DNA from: Nocardia transvalensis
Lineage (GTDB): Bacteria; Actinomycetota; Actinomycetes; Mycobacteriales; Mycobacteriaceae
Reading direction: 5' to 3'
Assembly: GCF_015477765.1 (NCBI RefSeq)
Contig: NZ_JADLQQ010000004.1
Location: 186,001 to 250,000 of the forward strand
DNA length: 64,000 nucleotides
Shown here: piece by piece, positions 28,018 through 37,372 of the stretch
Layout: each line of letters opens with the position of its first letter
Position numbering within the stretch: position 1 is the stretch's first letter
The notes under the pieces: model-generated
Database searches by the model: none
The model's input: only the letters and a program-made list of their open reading frames with translations
Told to the model about the DNA's origin: nothing
Translations under genes and position numbers: made by a program

Positions 28018-28419
28018 CTAGCGGGGGACCGGAAGGTCACCTTCGAGGTACTGGGCGCGGCCGTATCCGAAAGACCAGTCCTGCGCGGTGTTCTCGACGA
28101 TGCCGATGAACACGTCGTTGCCGTCGATGCCCAGGTCGCCGAGGGAAGAGGCGATGGTGCGGAACAGTTGTTGTTTGACCGCCGGGGTACGGCCGGTCTG
28201 GGTGAAGATTTGCACCATGACCAAGGCCGGGGTGCGGCCGAACCCCAGGCCCGCGTCCTGGGCGATCACGTCCTCGGCATCGTGCTGGGTGATGATCTGG
28301 AACCGGTCGCGCTCGGGAATGCCCAGGACGTCCACAATCGCGCGGTGGACGGTATCCGCGAGGGTATTGATCTGGTCGCGGGTCCGGCCGCGAATTAGGT
28401 CGATGCGCACCAATGGCAT
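28018..28419 (-). CDS. Tautomerase family protein
   Basis: 4-oxalocrotonate-tautomerase superfamily protein with the catalytic Pro directly after the initiator Met ([13 protein letters not shown]). At 133 residues it is of the longer, MSAD/cis-CaaD-like size rather than the 60-residue type. Other features: [34 protein letters not shown] and [23 protein letters not shown]. The substrate is unknown. First gene of a likely operon with the nitronate monooxygenase. The 196 nt upstream contain no recognisable gene. Confidence 0.86.
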   Translation of the reverse strand: MPLVRIDLIRGRTRDQINTLADTVHRAIVDVLGIPERDRFQIITQHDAEDVIAQDAGLGFGRTPALVMVQIFTQTGRTPAVKQQLFRTIASSLGDLGIDGNDVFIGIVENTAQDWSFGYGRAQYLEGDLPVPR

Positions 28420-28615
28420 GCTTATTTTCCTTCCAGGTAATCGCGTGGCGAATTCGCCCGTAAATGTCGTTCGGGGGCGGTCATCACGTCTTCCCAGACG
28501 TTACGGTCGCGGAAATAGACGTGTGAAATGCCGATCGGCGAGGTGGCTATGCGTGGCCTGTATAGACACAGGTAGAGCAACCCCTTCTCGGACCCGTGCG
28601 AATTCCGGCCGCGGG

Positions 28616-29422
28616 TCAGGGCCGGTGTGCCAGCACCGCGAACATCGTCACCGAGAAGTGGTAGTCGCCGGTGGCGACACCGCGGTCCAGATCTGCATTC
28701 AGCGCGTCTCGTTGCGCGCTGGTGATGACGCCCCCGGCCACAGCTTGCTCGCCGATCGTGCGGCCCACACCTTTCACGGTGACCGGATCCCAGATCGCCG
28801 CGCCCGCACCGATATCGTCGATCTCGAAGCCGGCGGCGGTCAGCAACCCGCGCAGTCGCCTCCCGGCATCGCGGTTCGGACCCATTTCGTGCTGGAGCAC
28901 GCGCCGCACCACATCAGGGTCGGCCGGATGCAGGATCGCCGTCGCCCAATCGCTGTCGATCAGCATCACTCGCCCGCCCGGCCGCAGCACACGGGCGATC
29001 TCGGCGGTGGCCCGATCGGGATGGTCGAGGTGCTGAAAGACACGTTCACTTCGCACGACGTCGAAGGACCCATCGTCGAACGGCAGGGCATAGGCGCTGC
29101 CCTCCAGGAAACGCGCAGGGACTCCCTCGGCCGCGGCGCGCTTGCGGGCTACGTCGAGCATCGCGGGATTCGGGTCGATGCCCACCGCGTCGCCGGTGGG
29201 TCCTGCCAGCCGGGCGAATGCCAACACCTCGGATCCGGTGCCGGAACCGATATCGAGGGTCCGGTCACCGGGCTCGACCCCGACGGTGTCCAGCGCCCAG
29301 CGGCGCAGACGCTGCACGCTCGGCAGCGCGGCCTGCGCGTCGAGAATATCGACGAGCCGCTGCTGGCCGGTCTCGCCGACCCGACCGGAGTGAAACGGCG
29401 ACAGATGTCCGTTTTCGGCCAC
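28616..29422 (-). CDS. SAM-dependent methyltransferase
   Basis: Class I methyltransferase of the UbiE/methyltransferase-11 type, 268 residues. Motif I is [14 protein letters not shown], the acidic ribose contact is in [20 protein letters not shown], then [19 protein letters not shown] and [16 protein letters not shown]. The substrate is not evident. The open frame reaches TTG 29461, but GTG 29422 begins with [18 protein letters not shown], which looks like the natural N-terminus. Divergent from rlmN. Confidence 0.85.
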   Translation of the reverse strand: MAENGHLSPFHSGRVGETGQQRLVDILDAQAALPSVQRLRRWALDTVGVEPGDRTLDIGSGTGSEVLAFARLAGPTGDAVGIDPNPAMLDVARKRAAAEGVPARFLEGSAYALPFDDGSFDVVRSERVFQHLDHPDRATAEIARVLRPGGRVMLIDSDWATAILHPADPDVVRRVLQHEMGPNRDAGRRLRGLLTAAGFEIDDIGAGAAIWDPVTVKGVGRTIGEQAVAGGVITSAQRDALNADLDRGVATGDYHFSVTMFAVLAHRP

Positions 29423-29602
29423 CGCAGCAGTATTTCGCGAGTTGCAGCTATAGACGGGCAACCACGCCGAGCGCGACGGCGATCGCGGGATGCGGCACCA
29501 TCCGACGTCGCCATCTCCCGTCGGCGGATATCGGACGGTGTGATCGGACTATCGCCGCCCTGGCGTGGGGCATGGGCGTCCGGATGGGACACTGGAGGGG
29601 TT

Positions 29603-30712
29603 ATGACAACCACCCTGCCGCTCGTTTTCGATGCTCCGCGCCGTGGCATGCCGCCGCGGCATCTCGCCGACCTCGACGCGGACGAGCGGCGCGCGGCGGT
29701 CCAGGAGCTGGGCCTGCCGAAGTTCCGTGCCGACCAGATCGCGCGTCAATACTACGGCCGCCTGCAGGCAGATCCGGAACAGATGACCGATCTGCCCGCC
29801 CCGATGCGGGCGAAGGTGGCCGAGGCCCTGTTCCCGCCGTTGCTGACCGAGGTGCGCCACGTGGTGTGCGACGACGGCACCACCCGCAAGACGCTGTGGC
29901 GCGCGGGCGACGGCACGCTGCTGGAGAGCGTGCTCATGCGCTACCCGGACCGCAACACCCTCTGCATCTCCAGCCAGGCGGGCTGCGGCATGGCCTGCCC
30001 GTTCTGCGCCACCGGCCAGGGCGGCCTCAACCGCAACCTGTCCACCGCCGAAATCGTCGACCAGGTCCGCGCCGCCGCGGCCGCCCTGCGCGACGGCGAG
30101 GTGGCGGGCGGCCCGGGCCGCCTGTCCAACATCGTGTTCATGGGCATGGGCGAGCCACTGGCCAACTTCAAGCGGGTTCTTGCCGCGGTGCAACGGATCA
30201 CGTCGCCGTCGCCGGATGGGTTCGGGATCTCCCAGCGCAATGTGGTGGTGTCGACGGTTGGCCTGGCCCCGGCGATCCGCAAGCTTGCCGACACGGGTCT
30301 GTCGGTGACTTTGGCGGTGTCGCTGCATACTCCGGACGATGAGTTGCGGGATACGTTGGTGCCGGTGAACAATCGCTGGCCGGTCGCCGAAGTCTTGGAC
30401 GCCGCAAGGTATTACGCGGATAAGACGGGTCGTCGGGTGTCGGTGGAGTATGCGTTGATCCGTGATATCAACGATCAGCCGTGGCGTGCGGATCTGCTGG
30501 GGTCGAAGCTGCACAAGGCGTTGGGCTCTCGGGTGCATGTGAACCTGATACCGCTGAATCCGACTCCGGGGTCGAAGTGGGATGCCTCGCCGAAACCTGT
30601 CGAGCGGGAGTTCGTGCGCCGGGTGGAGGCCCAAGGTGTGCCGTGCACGGTGCGGGATACGCGCGGCCAGGAGATCGCGGCGGCCTGTGGGCAGTTGGCT
30701 GCCGAAGAATAG
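29603..30712 (+). CDS. rlmN: 23S rRNA (adenine2503-C2)-methyltransferase
   Basis: Radical-SAM enzyme that methylates C2 of A2503 in 23S rRNA (and A37 in some tRNAs). The cluster motif CGMACPFC is near residue 127; other motifs are [29 protein letters not shown] and [15 protein letters not shown], with a conserved Cys near the end (EIAAACGQ). ATG 29603 follows ACTGGAGGGGTT and gives 369 residues; the frame is open far upstream but that part is a shadow of the opposite-strand methyltransferase. Core gene after cdsA in related genomes. Confidence 0.95.
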   Translation: MTTTLPLVFDAPRRGMPPRHLADLDADERRAAVQELGLPKFRADQIARQYYGRLQADPEQMTDLPAPMRAKVAEALFPPLLTEVRHVVCDDGTTRKTLWRAGDGTLLESVLMRYPDRNTLCISSQAGCGMACPFCATGQGGLNRNLSTAEIVDQVRAAAAALRDGEVAGGPGRLSNIVFMGMGEPLANFKRVLAAVQRITSPSPDGFGISQRNVVVSTVGLAPAIRKLADTGLSVTLAVSLHTPDDELRDTLVPVNNRWPVAEVLDAARYYADKTGRRVSVEYALIRDINDQPWRADLLGSKLHKALGSRVHVNLIPLNPTPGSKWDASPKPVEREFVRRVEAQGVPCTVRDTRGQEIAAACGQLAAEE

Positions 30713-30745
30713 AGATCGAGACGGGGCAGCCCGCCGCATTCGGCG

Positions 30746-31657
30746 CTAACCGATCGGCAGCGCGCTCAGGATCGGGCCGTAGGCCCAGTTGAGCATGCGC
30801 TCGGCGTCGTCCTTTGCGGCGACGTCGCTGTGGGGTGAGCTGTGCAGGACCACACCGATCAGCGGAATTCCCGCCCTGACCGTTTCGAACAGCAGGCAGG
30901 TTCCCGCGGCGTCGGTGTATCCGGTTTTGATGCCGACAGTGCCGGGATAGGCGTGCAGCAGCCGGTTCGTGGTCTGCCAGTGGTGCTCGCGGTTGCCCGG
31001 TCCGGCGGGCACGTGATAGCTCCGCGACCTGACGATGTCGCGGAAGCCCGGCAGGCTCATCGCGCGCAGACCGAGGGCCACCAGGTCCGCCGGTGTGGAG
31101 TAGGTGGAATGGTCGGTGGGGGCGGGTAATCCGCTCGGGTCGGTGAAATGTGTTCCCGCCAAGCCCATGTGACGCGCTGTGTCGTTCATCCTGGCGAGGA
31201 AGCCGTCTTGGCCGGGGCCGTAGGCGTCGGCAAGGGTATAGGCGGCGTCGCAACCTGACGGCAACATCATCGCGTACAGGAGCTGTCGCGTGGTGAGCAC
31301 CTCGCCGGGGGCCAGTCCCGCGGTGCTTCCGTCGTAGGTGGTGCAGTAGGCGATGATTCCTTGCGGCACGGTAATAGTCCGGTCGAGGTCGCCTGCGTTG
31401 ATCACGACCAAGGCCGTCATCACCTTCGCGATGCTGGCTATCGGGACCGGAGTGTGCAGCTGTCGCGACCACACCACCGTGCCGGTGATTCCGTCTGCCA
31501 GCGCTGCCCCCGACGCCTGCACTCCGTCCGGCTCAGGAGTCGGCCAGGGCAACTGACTATGAACGACGCTCGCAGCAGGGGTGGCCGCGAGGCCATGACC
31601 GGCCGCCACCAGCGCCCCGACGACAGCAGCCTGCAACAACCGGGCAAATGTCCGCAT
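30746..31657 (-). CDS. D-alanyl-D-alanine carboxypeptidase, S11 family
   Basis: Secreted low-molecular-weight penicillin-binding protein that trims peptidoglycan stem peptides. A signal peptide (MRTFARLLQAAVVGALVAAGHGLAATPAA) precedes the catalytic domain. The active-site triad is complete: SxxK in PIASIAKVMTALV, SxN-equivalent in MMLPSGCDAAYTLAD (SGC, a common variant) and KTG in GIKTGYTDAAG. No C-terminal membrane anchor follows the KTG domain. ATG 31657 is chosen (GTG 31663 is two codons upstream). Convergent with rlmN. Confidence 0.88.
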   Translation of the reverse strand: MRTFARLLQAAVVGALVAAGHGLAATPAASVVHSQLPWPTPEPDGVQASGAALADGITGTVVWSRQLHTPVPIASIAKVMTALVVINAGDLDRTITVPQGIIAYCTTYDGSTAGLAPGEVLTTRQLLYAMMLPSGCDAAYTLADAYGPGQDGFLARMNDTARHMGLAGTHFTDPSGLPAPTDHSTYSTPADLVALGLRAMSLPGFRDIVRSRSYHVPAGPGNREHHWQTTNRLLHAYPGTVGIKTGYTDAAGTCLLFETVRAGIPLIGVVLHSSPHSDVAAKDDAERMLNWAYGPILSALPIG

Positions 31658-31717
31658 GGCCACATTCTGCCGCCCGACCCCGTCGACCAGCGGGATTTCA
31701 CCGACCGGATTACCGCT

Positions 31718-32557
31718 CTATGTCGTGAAGAATTCGATGAGGGCGTGGGCGATCCGGTCGGGGGCGCTTTCCGTGGGGATGTGGTCGGCTTCCGGGATAC
31801 GGATGAGCGTGGTGTGCGGGATCTCGGTGGCGAACTTCTCGGCGTACTCGACCTTTTCGAAGCTGTCGTCCTCGCCCCAGATCAGCAGCTTGGGCGTCGT
31901 GGACCGCTGCAGCGCGGGAACGAGCTCGCGGGTGTAGCGGTTGTCGGCCGCGCCTGCCATGGCAAGCCAGGAGCGGCGGACCCGCGGATCGGTCCACGGA
32001 TCCAGATAGTCGATGATCCGCTCCTCGGTGGCGGCGCCGGCCAGCGCCGCTGTCACGGCCTGTCGGCGGGCGGCGAGAAGGTCGTCGGCGGTGGTCGCCG
32101 CGGCGACCACCGGGTCCCGGAACCGGGCCACGTGTGGTGCAGGCCAGGAGTCGTAGGCGACCGAGTTGACCAGGGCCAGCCGGGACACCTCCAGCCGATC
32201 ATGGACAAGGAGATGCTGGGCGATGGCGCCGCCGATGTCATGGCCTGCCACGGCGATCGGCCCGGAGATCCGCAGTGCGGACGCGAATCGCACCACCCAC
32301 TCCGCAAGGGCCGGGACCGTGGCCGTTTCCAGGGTGAGCTCGCCGCCCGAACGCCCCGATCCGGGGAGGTCGACCGCAATGGGCCGCAGCCCCGCCTCCG
32401 CGAGGCGGCCCAGCACCGGGAGCCACACCCGGCTCCAATAGGTCCCGTGCAGCAGCAACACCGCCGGGCCGTCCTGCCCTGCGGTCAGGTAGCTGGCCGT
32501 TTCGCCGTCGACCTGGACTGCGGTCCTGCGCACGTCGGTTTCGGTGGTTTCACGCAT
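31718..32557 (-). CDS. Alpha/beta hydrolase, Asp-nucleophile type
   Basis: A 279-residue alpha/beta-hydrolase. The oxyanion-hole motif is LLLHGTYWS; the nucleophile elbow is AGHDIGGAIAQ with Asp instead of Ser, as in epoxide hydrolases and haloalkane dehalogenases. The acid lies near LLIWGEDDSF and the catalytic His in IPEADHIPTE. No signal peptide. Divergent from the GlxA-type regulator with 71 nt between starts, suggesting that regulator controls it. Substrate unknown. Confidence 0.86.
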   Translation of the reverse strand: MRETTETDVRRTAVQVDGETASYLTAGQDGPAVLLLHGTYWSRVWLPVLGRLAEAGLRPIAVDLPGSGRSGGELTLETATVPALAEWVVRFASALRISGPIAVAGHDIGGAIAQHLLVHDRLEVSRLALVNSVAYDSWPAPHVARFRDPVVAAATTADDLLAARRQAVTAALAGAATEERIIDYLDPWTDPRVRRSWLAMAGAADNRYTRELVPALQRSTTPKLLIWGEDDSFEKVEYAEKFATEIPHTTLIRIPEADHIPTESAPDRIAHALIEFFTT

Positions 32558-32628
32558 GGGACCACTGTGACCGGGGGCCTGCGTCCCGGCCGAGAGTTCA
32601 AAAAGACATCCTTGGGTATATTCCTGCC

Positions 32629-33582
32629 ATGAGCCTGCATCGGGTGGTGGCCCTGCTCAACCCGCCTCAATCACCCTTCGAACTCGCCTGTGCCGCTGAG
32701 GTCTTCGGCGCCGCCCGGCCGGATGTGCCGGTGCGCTACAGCTTCCGGATCTGCGCCGAACGTCCCGGCCCGCTGCCGACCACCGTCGGTTACGCGATGC
32801 TCGTCGATGCGGGGCCGGAGGCCCTGCAGCAGGCCGATACCGTGATCGTCCCCGGCTGGCAGCCGCCCGACGCACCGGTGTCGCCGACGGTCACCGAGGC
32901 GCTGCGGGCGGCCCACCGGCGCGGCGCCAGGATCGTCGCCATCTGCACGGGGGCGTTCGTCCTCGCACGGGCCGGACTGCTCGACGGCCGCCGCGCCACC
33001 ACCCACTGGCACCACACCGCCCAGTTCGCCTTCACCTTCCCCGAGGTGCAGGTGGACCCGGAGGTGCTCTACGTGGACCACGGCGACGTGGCGACCAGCG
33101 CCGGAACCGGCGCAGGCATCGACCTGTGCCTACATCTCGTACGTTCCGATCACGGTGCGGCATACGCCGCCCAGATCGCCCGGAACATGGTGCTGCCGCC
33201 ACACCGCGACGGCAGCCAACTCCAGTACGCCACGCAGCCCGCCCCGGCCAGAGCGGACGAGTCGTTGGCGCCACTGCTGGAGTGGGCCACCGCTCGGCTC
33301 GACTCGGACCTGACCGTCGGCCGGCTCGCCGGACACGCCGGGCTGTCGAGCCGAACTCTCGCCCGGCGATTCACCGAACAGCTCGGCACCAGCCCGGGAC
33401 AGTGGCTGCTCGGCCGCCGCCTCGACGCGGCACGCGTACTGCTGGAACAGACGAATCTTCCGGTGGAAACCATCGCGACCCGAGTCGGACTCACCTCGGC
33501 GGTCAACCTGCGCCGCCGCTTCCGGGCGCACCTCGGCACCACCCCCGGCGCCTACCGGAGGACCTTCGGCGAAACCCGGTAG
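32629..33582 (+). CDS. GlxA-type AraC family regulator
   Basis: Two-domain transcription factor: an N-terminal DJ-1/PfpI-like domain (residues about 5-170, with the nucleophile-elbow Cys in IVAICTGAFVLARAGLLDGRRATTHW) and a C-terminal AraC DNA-binding domain (LAGHAGLSSRTLARRFTEQLGTSPGQWL, then VETIATRVGLTSAVNLRRRFRAHLGTTPGAYR). The N-terminal domain probably senses a small ligand. It is divergent from the alpha/beta hydrolase gene, its likely target. ATG 32629 follows ATTCCTGCC with no strong ribosome site. Confidence 0.9.
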   Translation: MSLHRVVALLNPPQSPFELACAAEVFGAARPDVPVRYSFRICAERPGPLPTTVGYAMLVDAGPEALQQADTVIVPGWQPPDAPVSPTVTEALRAAHRRGARIVAICTGAFVLARAGLLDGRRATTHWHHTAQFAFTFPEVQVDPEVLYVDHGDVATSAGTGAGIDLCLHLVRSDHGAAYAAQIARNMVLPPHRDGSQLQYATQPAPARADESLAPLLEWATARLDSDLTVGRLAGHAGLSSRTLARRFTEQLGTSPGQWLLGRRLDAARVLLEQTNLPVETIATRVGLTSAVNLRRRFRAHLGTTPGAYRRTFGETR

Positions 33583-33645
33583 ACGAGCAGGCCCAGCTAC
33601 ACCGCAACGCCCTGCCGTCCTCCGGAATGATCCCGGGGCGGTCCC

Positions 33646-34083
33646 ATGTTGACACAAACCATGAGACTGAACGACGAAGCTCGCGCGCTCATCGGCGCCG
33701 GTGCCGATGCGACCCTGGTGACCCTCAATCCCGATGGCAGCCCGCAGGTCAGCGTCGTCTGGGTCGCCCTGCAGTCGACCCCCGACGGGGACGAATTGGT
33801 GGCCGCCCACCTGGGCGTCTACCAGAAGATCCGCAACGTGCGCCGGGACGGCCGCGTCGCGCTGACCATCCTGTCGCCCGAGCGCGGCGGGGTCATGCGC
33901 CCCTACCTGGCCGTCACCGGCACCGCCCGCATCGTCGAGGGCGGCGCCCCCGAACTGCTGCGCGAGCTGGCCAAGACCCTGGTCGGCCCCTCCTCGCACT
34001 TCCCGCCCGAGGACGCCCCACCCGGCTACCTCACCCGCGTCCGCATCGAGAAGGTCGGCGGCATCGGTCCCTGGGCGTCCTGA
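33646..34083 (+). CDS. F420-dependent PPOX-class oxidoreductase
   Basis: Split-barrel flavin/deazaflavin-binding protein of the pyridoxamine-oxidase-like family, 145 residues. Family motifs: ATLVTLNPDGSPQVSVVWVALQ, YQKIRNVRRDGRVALTI, YLAVTGTARIVEGG and YLTRVRIEKVGGIGPW. Such proteins in actinomycetes usually use coenzyme F420 to reduce small substrates; which one is unknown. ATG 33646 is used; ATG 33661 is the alternative. Confidence 0.86.
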   Translation: MLTQTMRLNDEARALIGAGADATLVTLNPDGSPQVSVVWVALQSTPDGDELVAAHLGVYQKIRNVRRDGRVALTILSPERGGVMRPYLAVTGTARIVEGGAPELLRELAKTLVGPSSHFPPEDAPPGYLTRVRIEKVGGIGPWAS

Positions 34084-34166
34084 CCGCGTCCCGGGCGCGG
34101 ATGTCGACCAACGCCCGTCGGTCGATATGCGTTGCGCGAAGATCGTTTCCCCAACACCCTGGGGGG

Positions 34167-34739
34167 ATGACAGAGTACGAAACCATCCGTCGTGTCGTCA
34201 CCGGCCACGACAGCACCGGTAAGGCCATCGTGGTCGGCGACGAACAGGTTCCCTCCATGGCCCCACCGGAATTCGGTGGGCGATGGGCGGTTTGGGCGGC
34301 CGACGCCACTGTGACCCTCCCGAACGACGGCACCGCACCGGAGGTGCGCAACCCGCAGGTCCCGCCGCCCGGCGGGGTCAGGGTGATCAAGTTGGCGTTC
34401 CCCCCGAAGTACAACCCGGATGCGTTGTTCGATACGACCCAGCTCCTCGAACCGGAAGCCCTGGCCCAGCTCGGATTCCTGGTCGACCCGAACCCGCCCG
34501 GCAGCTACGGTTCGCTGCCCGGTGCCGCGGGCATGCACGCCAGCGCGACCGTCGACTGCGTGCTGCAGTTGTCCGGCGAATCGGTATTCGTGTTGGAGGA
34601 CAACGAGGTTCACCTGAAGCCGGGTGATTGGCTCGTGATCAACGGCGTGGTGCACAGCTGGCGCAACGACGGCGACGAACCGTCGGTCCTCATCGGTGTG
34701 ATGGTCGGCGCCGAACACCGCGGCATCCCGAAGCGCTAG
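34167..34739 (+). CDS. Cupin-domain protein
   Basis: A 190-residue single-cupin protein. The cupin core is ATVDCVLQLSGESVFVLEDNEVHLKPGDWLVINGVVHSWRNDGDEPSVLIGVM; the second-motif His (VVHSWRN) is kept while motif 1 lacks the usual HxH, so metal binding is uncertain. The first half (ATVTLPNDGTAPEVRNPQVPPPGG) is a conserved lead-in of this group. ATG 34167 directly follows a GGGGGG ribosome-binding stretch. Function unknown. Confidence 0.82.
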   Translation: MTEYETIRRVVTGHDSTGKAIVVGDEQVPSMAPPEFGGRWAVWAADATVTLPNDGTAPEVRNPQVPPPGGVRVIKLAFPPKYNPDALFDTTQLLEPEALAQLGFLVDPNPPGSYGSLPGAAGMHASATVDCVLQLSGESVFVLEDNEVHLKPGDWLVINGVVHSWRNDGDEPSVLIGVMVGAEHRGIPKR

Positions 34740-34765
34740 CGGCCGTGCAGAGCTTCGCGGTGTAA

Positions 34766-35728
34766 TCATGGTGGGGTGGAGCCCGACGGACCCGCGGTGG
34801 AGTGGGTCAGTGCGTCGTACAGCCAGTGGTGGGCCCGCCCCACAGTGACACGAGTTCCGAGGAACTGCCCTGTCAGAGTCCAGTATCGATGGATCCGGTG
34901 GTCGGTGTCGGTTGCGTCGATCAGCAATTGCTCGCGGAAACGCGGGGAATCACGTTCCCCTCGCGCGCTGGCGTGAGCGTTGACGAATCGATCGAGTTCG
35001 CTGCCAGCGTGCGGCCGCACGCCTTCCGATACCAGTGGCACCACGTCCTCCATGACGTCGCCCACGTCGTTGTACAGTCCTCGGCGGTTGCGGATCAATT
35101 CCGGCTGATTCCGCCAGTATTGCTGTCGCACAGCACCGTTCATTTCGGGGTCGGCGACAAGAGCGGCCAACTCGGCATACGCGACGACCTCGTCGACGGA
35201 TGGATCGGCGGGCGGCTCCGGGACGTTCCAGTACAACCAGATGTCGAGGTCGCACCGAGGTACTGGTGCGAGAACGCGTCGCCAGAACTGAATGAGGGAA
35301 TCGTGTACCGCACCACCGTCCTGTGCTGCGGCCAGCAACGCGAGTCGCTCGGCCCGCTGCGTCGGGGCCGCCGTCTCGACCGCCCGCAGTGACGCCCGCC
35401 GCCATGCCAGCGACCTGAATTCGATATCGAGGCGCGCACTTTCGGCGGCGACGGCCTCGGCGATCGACCGCTCTTCGTGCAGCACAGCGGTGATCGAGCC
35501 CAGCCCGAGACCGAGCGCGCGCAACCGCCGGACCAGCAGCAGTCGTTCTGTCGCGCTGTCGACGTCGAACATCCGATGCCCGCCTGCGCTGCGTTGGGAT
35601 TCCAGAATGCCCTCGTCGCAGTAGAACCGGATCGTTCGCACCGCCAACCCGGTGCTGCGCGCCAACTCCCCGATGCTCACCAGCGCGCTCGCCTGTGTGT
35701 CGTCTGTCACAACCTGTTGAACCTCCAC
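34766..35728 (-). CDS. MerR family regulator with long C-terminal domain
   Basis: The N-terminal MerR winged helix is clear: SIGELARSTGLAVRTIRFYCDEGILESQRSAGGHRMFDVDSATERLLLVRRLRALG. The remaining about 220 residues form a helical domain (QFWRRVLAPVPRCDLDIWLYWNVPEPPADP, RQQYWRNQPELIRNRRGLYNDVGDVMEDVVPLVSEG) resembling TipAS-like or other antibiotic-sensing regions only loosely. GTG 35728 or GTG 35710 is the start. Divergent from the acyl carrier protein gene with 57 nt between. Its ligand and targets are unknown. Confidence 0.84.
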   Translation of the reverse strand: MEVQQVVTDDTQASALVSIGELARSTGLAVRTIRFYCDEGILESQRSAGGHRMFDVDSATERLLLVRRLRALGLGLGSITAVLHEERSIAEAVAAESARLDIEFRSLAWRRASLRAVETAAPTQRAERLALLAAAQDGGAVHDSLIQFWRRVLAPVPRCDLDIWLYWNVPEPPADPSVDEVVAYAELAALVADPEMNGAVRQQYWRNQPELIRNRRGLYNDVGDVMEDVVPLVSEGVRPHAGSELDRFVNAHASARGERDSPRFREQLLIDATDTDHRIHRYWTLTGQFLGTRVTVGRAHHWLYDALTHSTAGPSGSTPP

Positions 35729-35785
35729 CCCAATGGAGCTTTTAGCGTACTGCCGATATGTGATTGCACCGAGGAAGGGTGATTC

Positions 35786-36091
35786 GTGGCTACCACACGG
35801 GAAGAAATCGTCGCCGGCATCGCGGAGATCGTCGAGGAGGTGACCGGCATCGATCCCTCGGAGGTGGTGATCGAGAAGTCTTTTGTCGACGATCTGGACA
35901 TCGACTCGCTGTCGCTGGTGGAGATCGCCGTGCAACTCGAGGACAAGTACGGCGTGCAGGTCCCCGACGAGGACTTTGCGAGCCTGAGGACAGTCGGCGA
36001 CGCGGTCGCCTACGTTCAGAAGATGGAAGCCGAAAGGCCGCAGCTTGCCGCGGAAATGGAGGCGAAATTCAAGGAAGGCCAGGCGAATTGA
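35786..36091 (+). CDS. Acyl carrier protein, AcpM-like
   Basis: A 101-residue acidic ACP. The phosphopantetheine serine is in FVDDLDIDSLSLVEIAVQLEDKYG. The extended C-terminus beyond the ACP core (KMEAERPQLAAEMEAKFKEGQAN) recalls AcpM, the carrier of the mycolate-producing FAS-II system, but the usual fabD-acpM-kas neighbours are absent here, so it may be a paralogue. GTG 35786 follows GAGGAAGGGTGATTC, a good ribosome site. Convergent with the following gene, 7 nt between the ends. Confidence 0.88.
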   Translation: MATTREEIVAGIAEIVEEVTGIDPSEVVIEKSFVDDLDIDSLSLVEIAVQLEDKYGVQVPDEDFASLRTVGDAVAYVQKMEAERPQLAAEMEAKFKEGQAN

Positions 36092-36098
36092 AACCTGT

Positions 36099-37313
36099 CT
36101 AATCCGCGAACTCGACCTGTGCCGTCGACGCGCCGCGCAGTTCGGCCACGTGGTCGGCTTCCTCGCGGAGCTGTTTGTGAAGCCCGGCGGTCAGCGACCG
36201 GAACGTCGTGATCGTCAGAGTCAGGTTGCGACCGCTCTTGCGGGGCCGCCAGATTCCGGCGATGTGGCCGTCGGCCAGCACCGTGCCGGGTGCGCCGACC
36301 GTCTTCCAGACGTCGCGGTGGTATTTCTTGTCGACGATGGTGTCCCGGTCACGCATCTGGGTGTAGGGGTCGTTCGGCGGCAGCAGTCGCGCCCCGCGTG
36401 CTTCGGGCGGCGACCGCAGGGCGTCGAGATCGTCGGCGAGGATCCACGTGCGGTTGCCGTCGAATTCGACGGGGGTGAGCTCGTCTTCGACCGTGGTCCA
36501 CCACGGGTCCACGTCACCGGCGGACACACCGACCCAGGCGGCGAAATCCTTGCGGGTGGACGGGCCGTAGCACTGCAGGTAGCGGCGCAGCAGTGTGGCG
36601 CGGGCGCTGTCGGGGTCGACGTGTGGCAGGGGTCGGCCCAGCCATTCCTTCACCAGGACGAACGGCGCCTTGTTCGCGCTGCGTGGTGCGAAGCAGACGA
36701 TGCCGCGCAGCGTCAGTAGCCGGATGCAGAAGTGCACCACCCCCTCACCCAGCGGCTGGTTCGCGGCGTAGGGTCCGGCTGCCTGCCAGGTTTTGCGTTG
36801 GGCGGGCGACAGTTTCCGCGCGATCCGCTCGGACAGTTCCTCGCCGAGTTCGTTGATCGCCAGCTGCCGTCCCGACAGGACGGTCTCGATTTCGGCGGCG
36901 GTGGCATCGACGGCCTCGTCCAAACCCATGCCGAGTTCGTTCAGCGACTGATCGATGCCGACGATCAGATGCAATCGCGCCGTCTCGGTGTCCGGCAGGA
37001 CGCCGGTGGTGAACACCGGTGCGTCGGCGGTCGGGAAATAGTACGGCGAGCCGCGCATGCACCAGGTCTGCAGCAGGCTTTTCTCCTCGCCGACGAGGTG
37101 GTCGATGCGGTCCTGCGTGACGTCCTCGACGCGGGCGTGCAGCGCGAGCAGCGCCGAACCCGGTGGACTGTTCTGAATCCCGCATGCGCCCGCCACCTCG
37201 TGCAGGTCGTCGGCGCGCTGTCGGTGCGTGAGGTGGTGGGCGTGCAGTCGAAACGCGATGACGTCGCGGGTTCGCACCTGGGCAGTGCCGCCGGTGCTTT
37301 TCCGAGGTGCCAC
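36099..37313 (-). CDS. Winged-helix DNA-binding domain protein (AlkZ-like)
   Basis: A 404-residue protein of the HTH_42 superfamily, which includes the DNA glycosylase AlkZ and its paralogues. Visible landmarks: VRTRDVIAFRLHAHHLTHRQRADDL, RDRIDHLVGEEKSLLQTWCMRGSPYYFP, LLRRYLQCYGPSTRKDFAAWVG, and DRDTIVDKKYHRDVWKTVGAPGTVLADGHIAGIWRPRK. AlkZ uses a QxD/QxQ catalytic motif that I cannot place with confidence here, so repair activity is only a possibility. GTG 37313 is preferred because the frame upstream is low-complexity. Confidence 0.8.
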   Translation of the reverse strand: MAPRKSTGGTAQVRTRDVIAFRLHAHHLTHRQRADDLHEVAGACGIQNSPPGSALLALHARVEDVTQDRIDHLVGEEKSLLQTWCMRGSPYYFPTADAPVFTTGVLPDTETARLHLIVGIDQSLNELGMGLDEAVDATAAEIETVLSGRQLAINELGEELSERIARKLSPAQRKTWQAAGPYAANQPLGEGVVHFCIRLLTLRGIVCFAPRSANKAPFVLVKEWLGRPLPHVDPDSARATLLRRYLQCYGPSTRKDFAAWVGVSAGDVDPWWTTVEDELTPVEFDGNRTWILADDLDALRSPPEARGARLLPPNDPYTQMRDRDTIVDKKYHRDVWKTVGAPGTVLADGHIAGIWRPRKSGRNLTLTITTFRSLTAGLHKQLREEADHVAELRGASTAQVEFAD

Positions 37314-37372
37314 TGATCGCCTCCGATGACGGGTTCGATTGTGCAGGAAGAGCTCATCCACAGGGGCAATTC

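Noticed and set aside
28088..29602. 505-codon N-terminal extension of rlmN
   Set aside because: It is antisense to the tautomerase and methyltransferase genes; RlmN homology and a good ribosome site begin at 29603.
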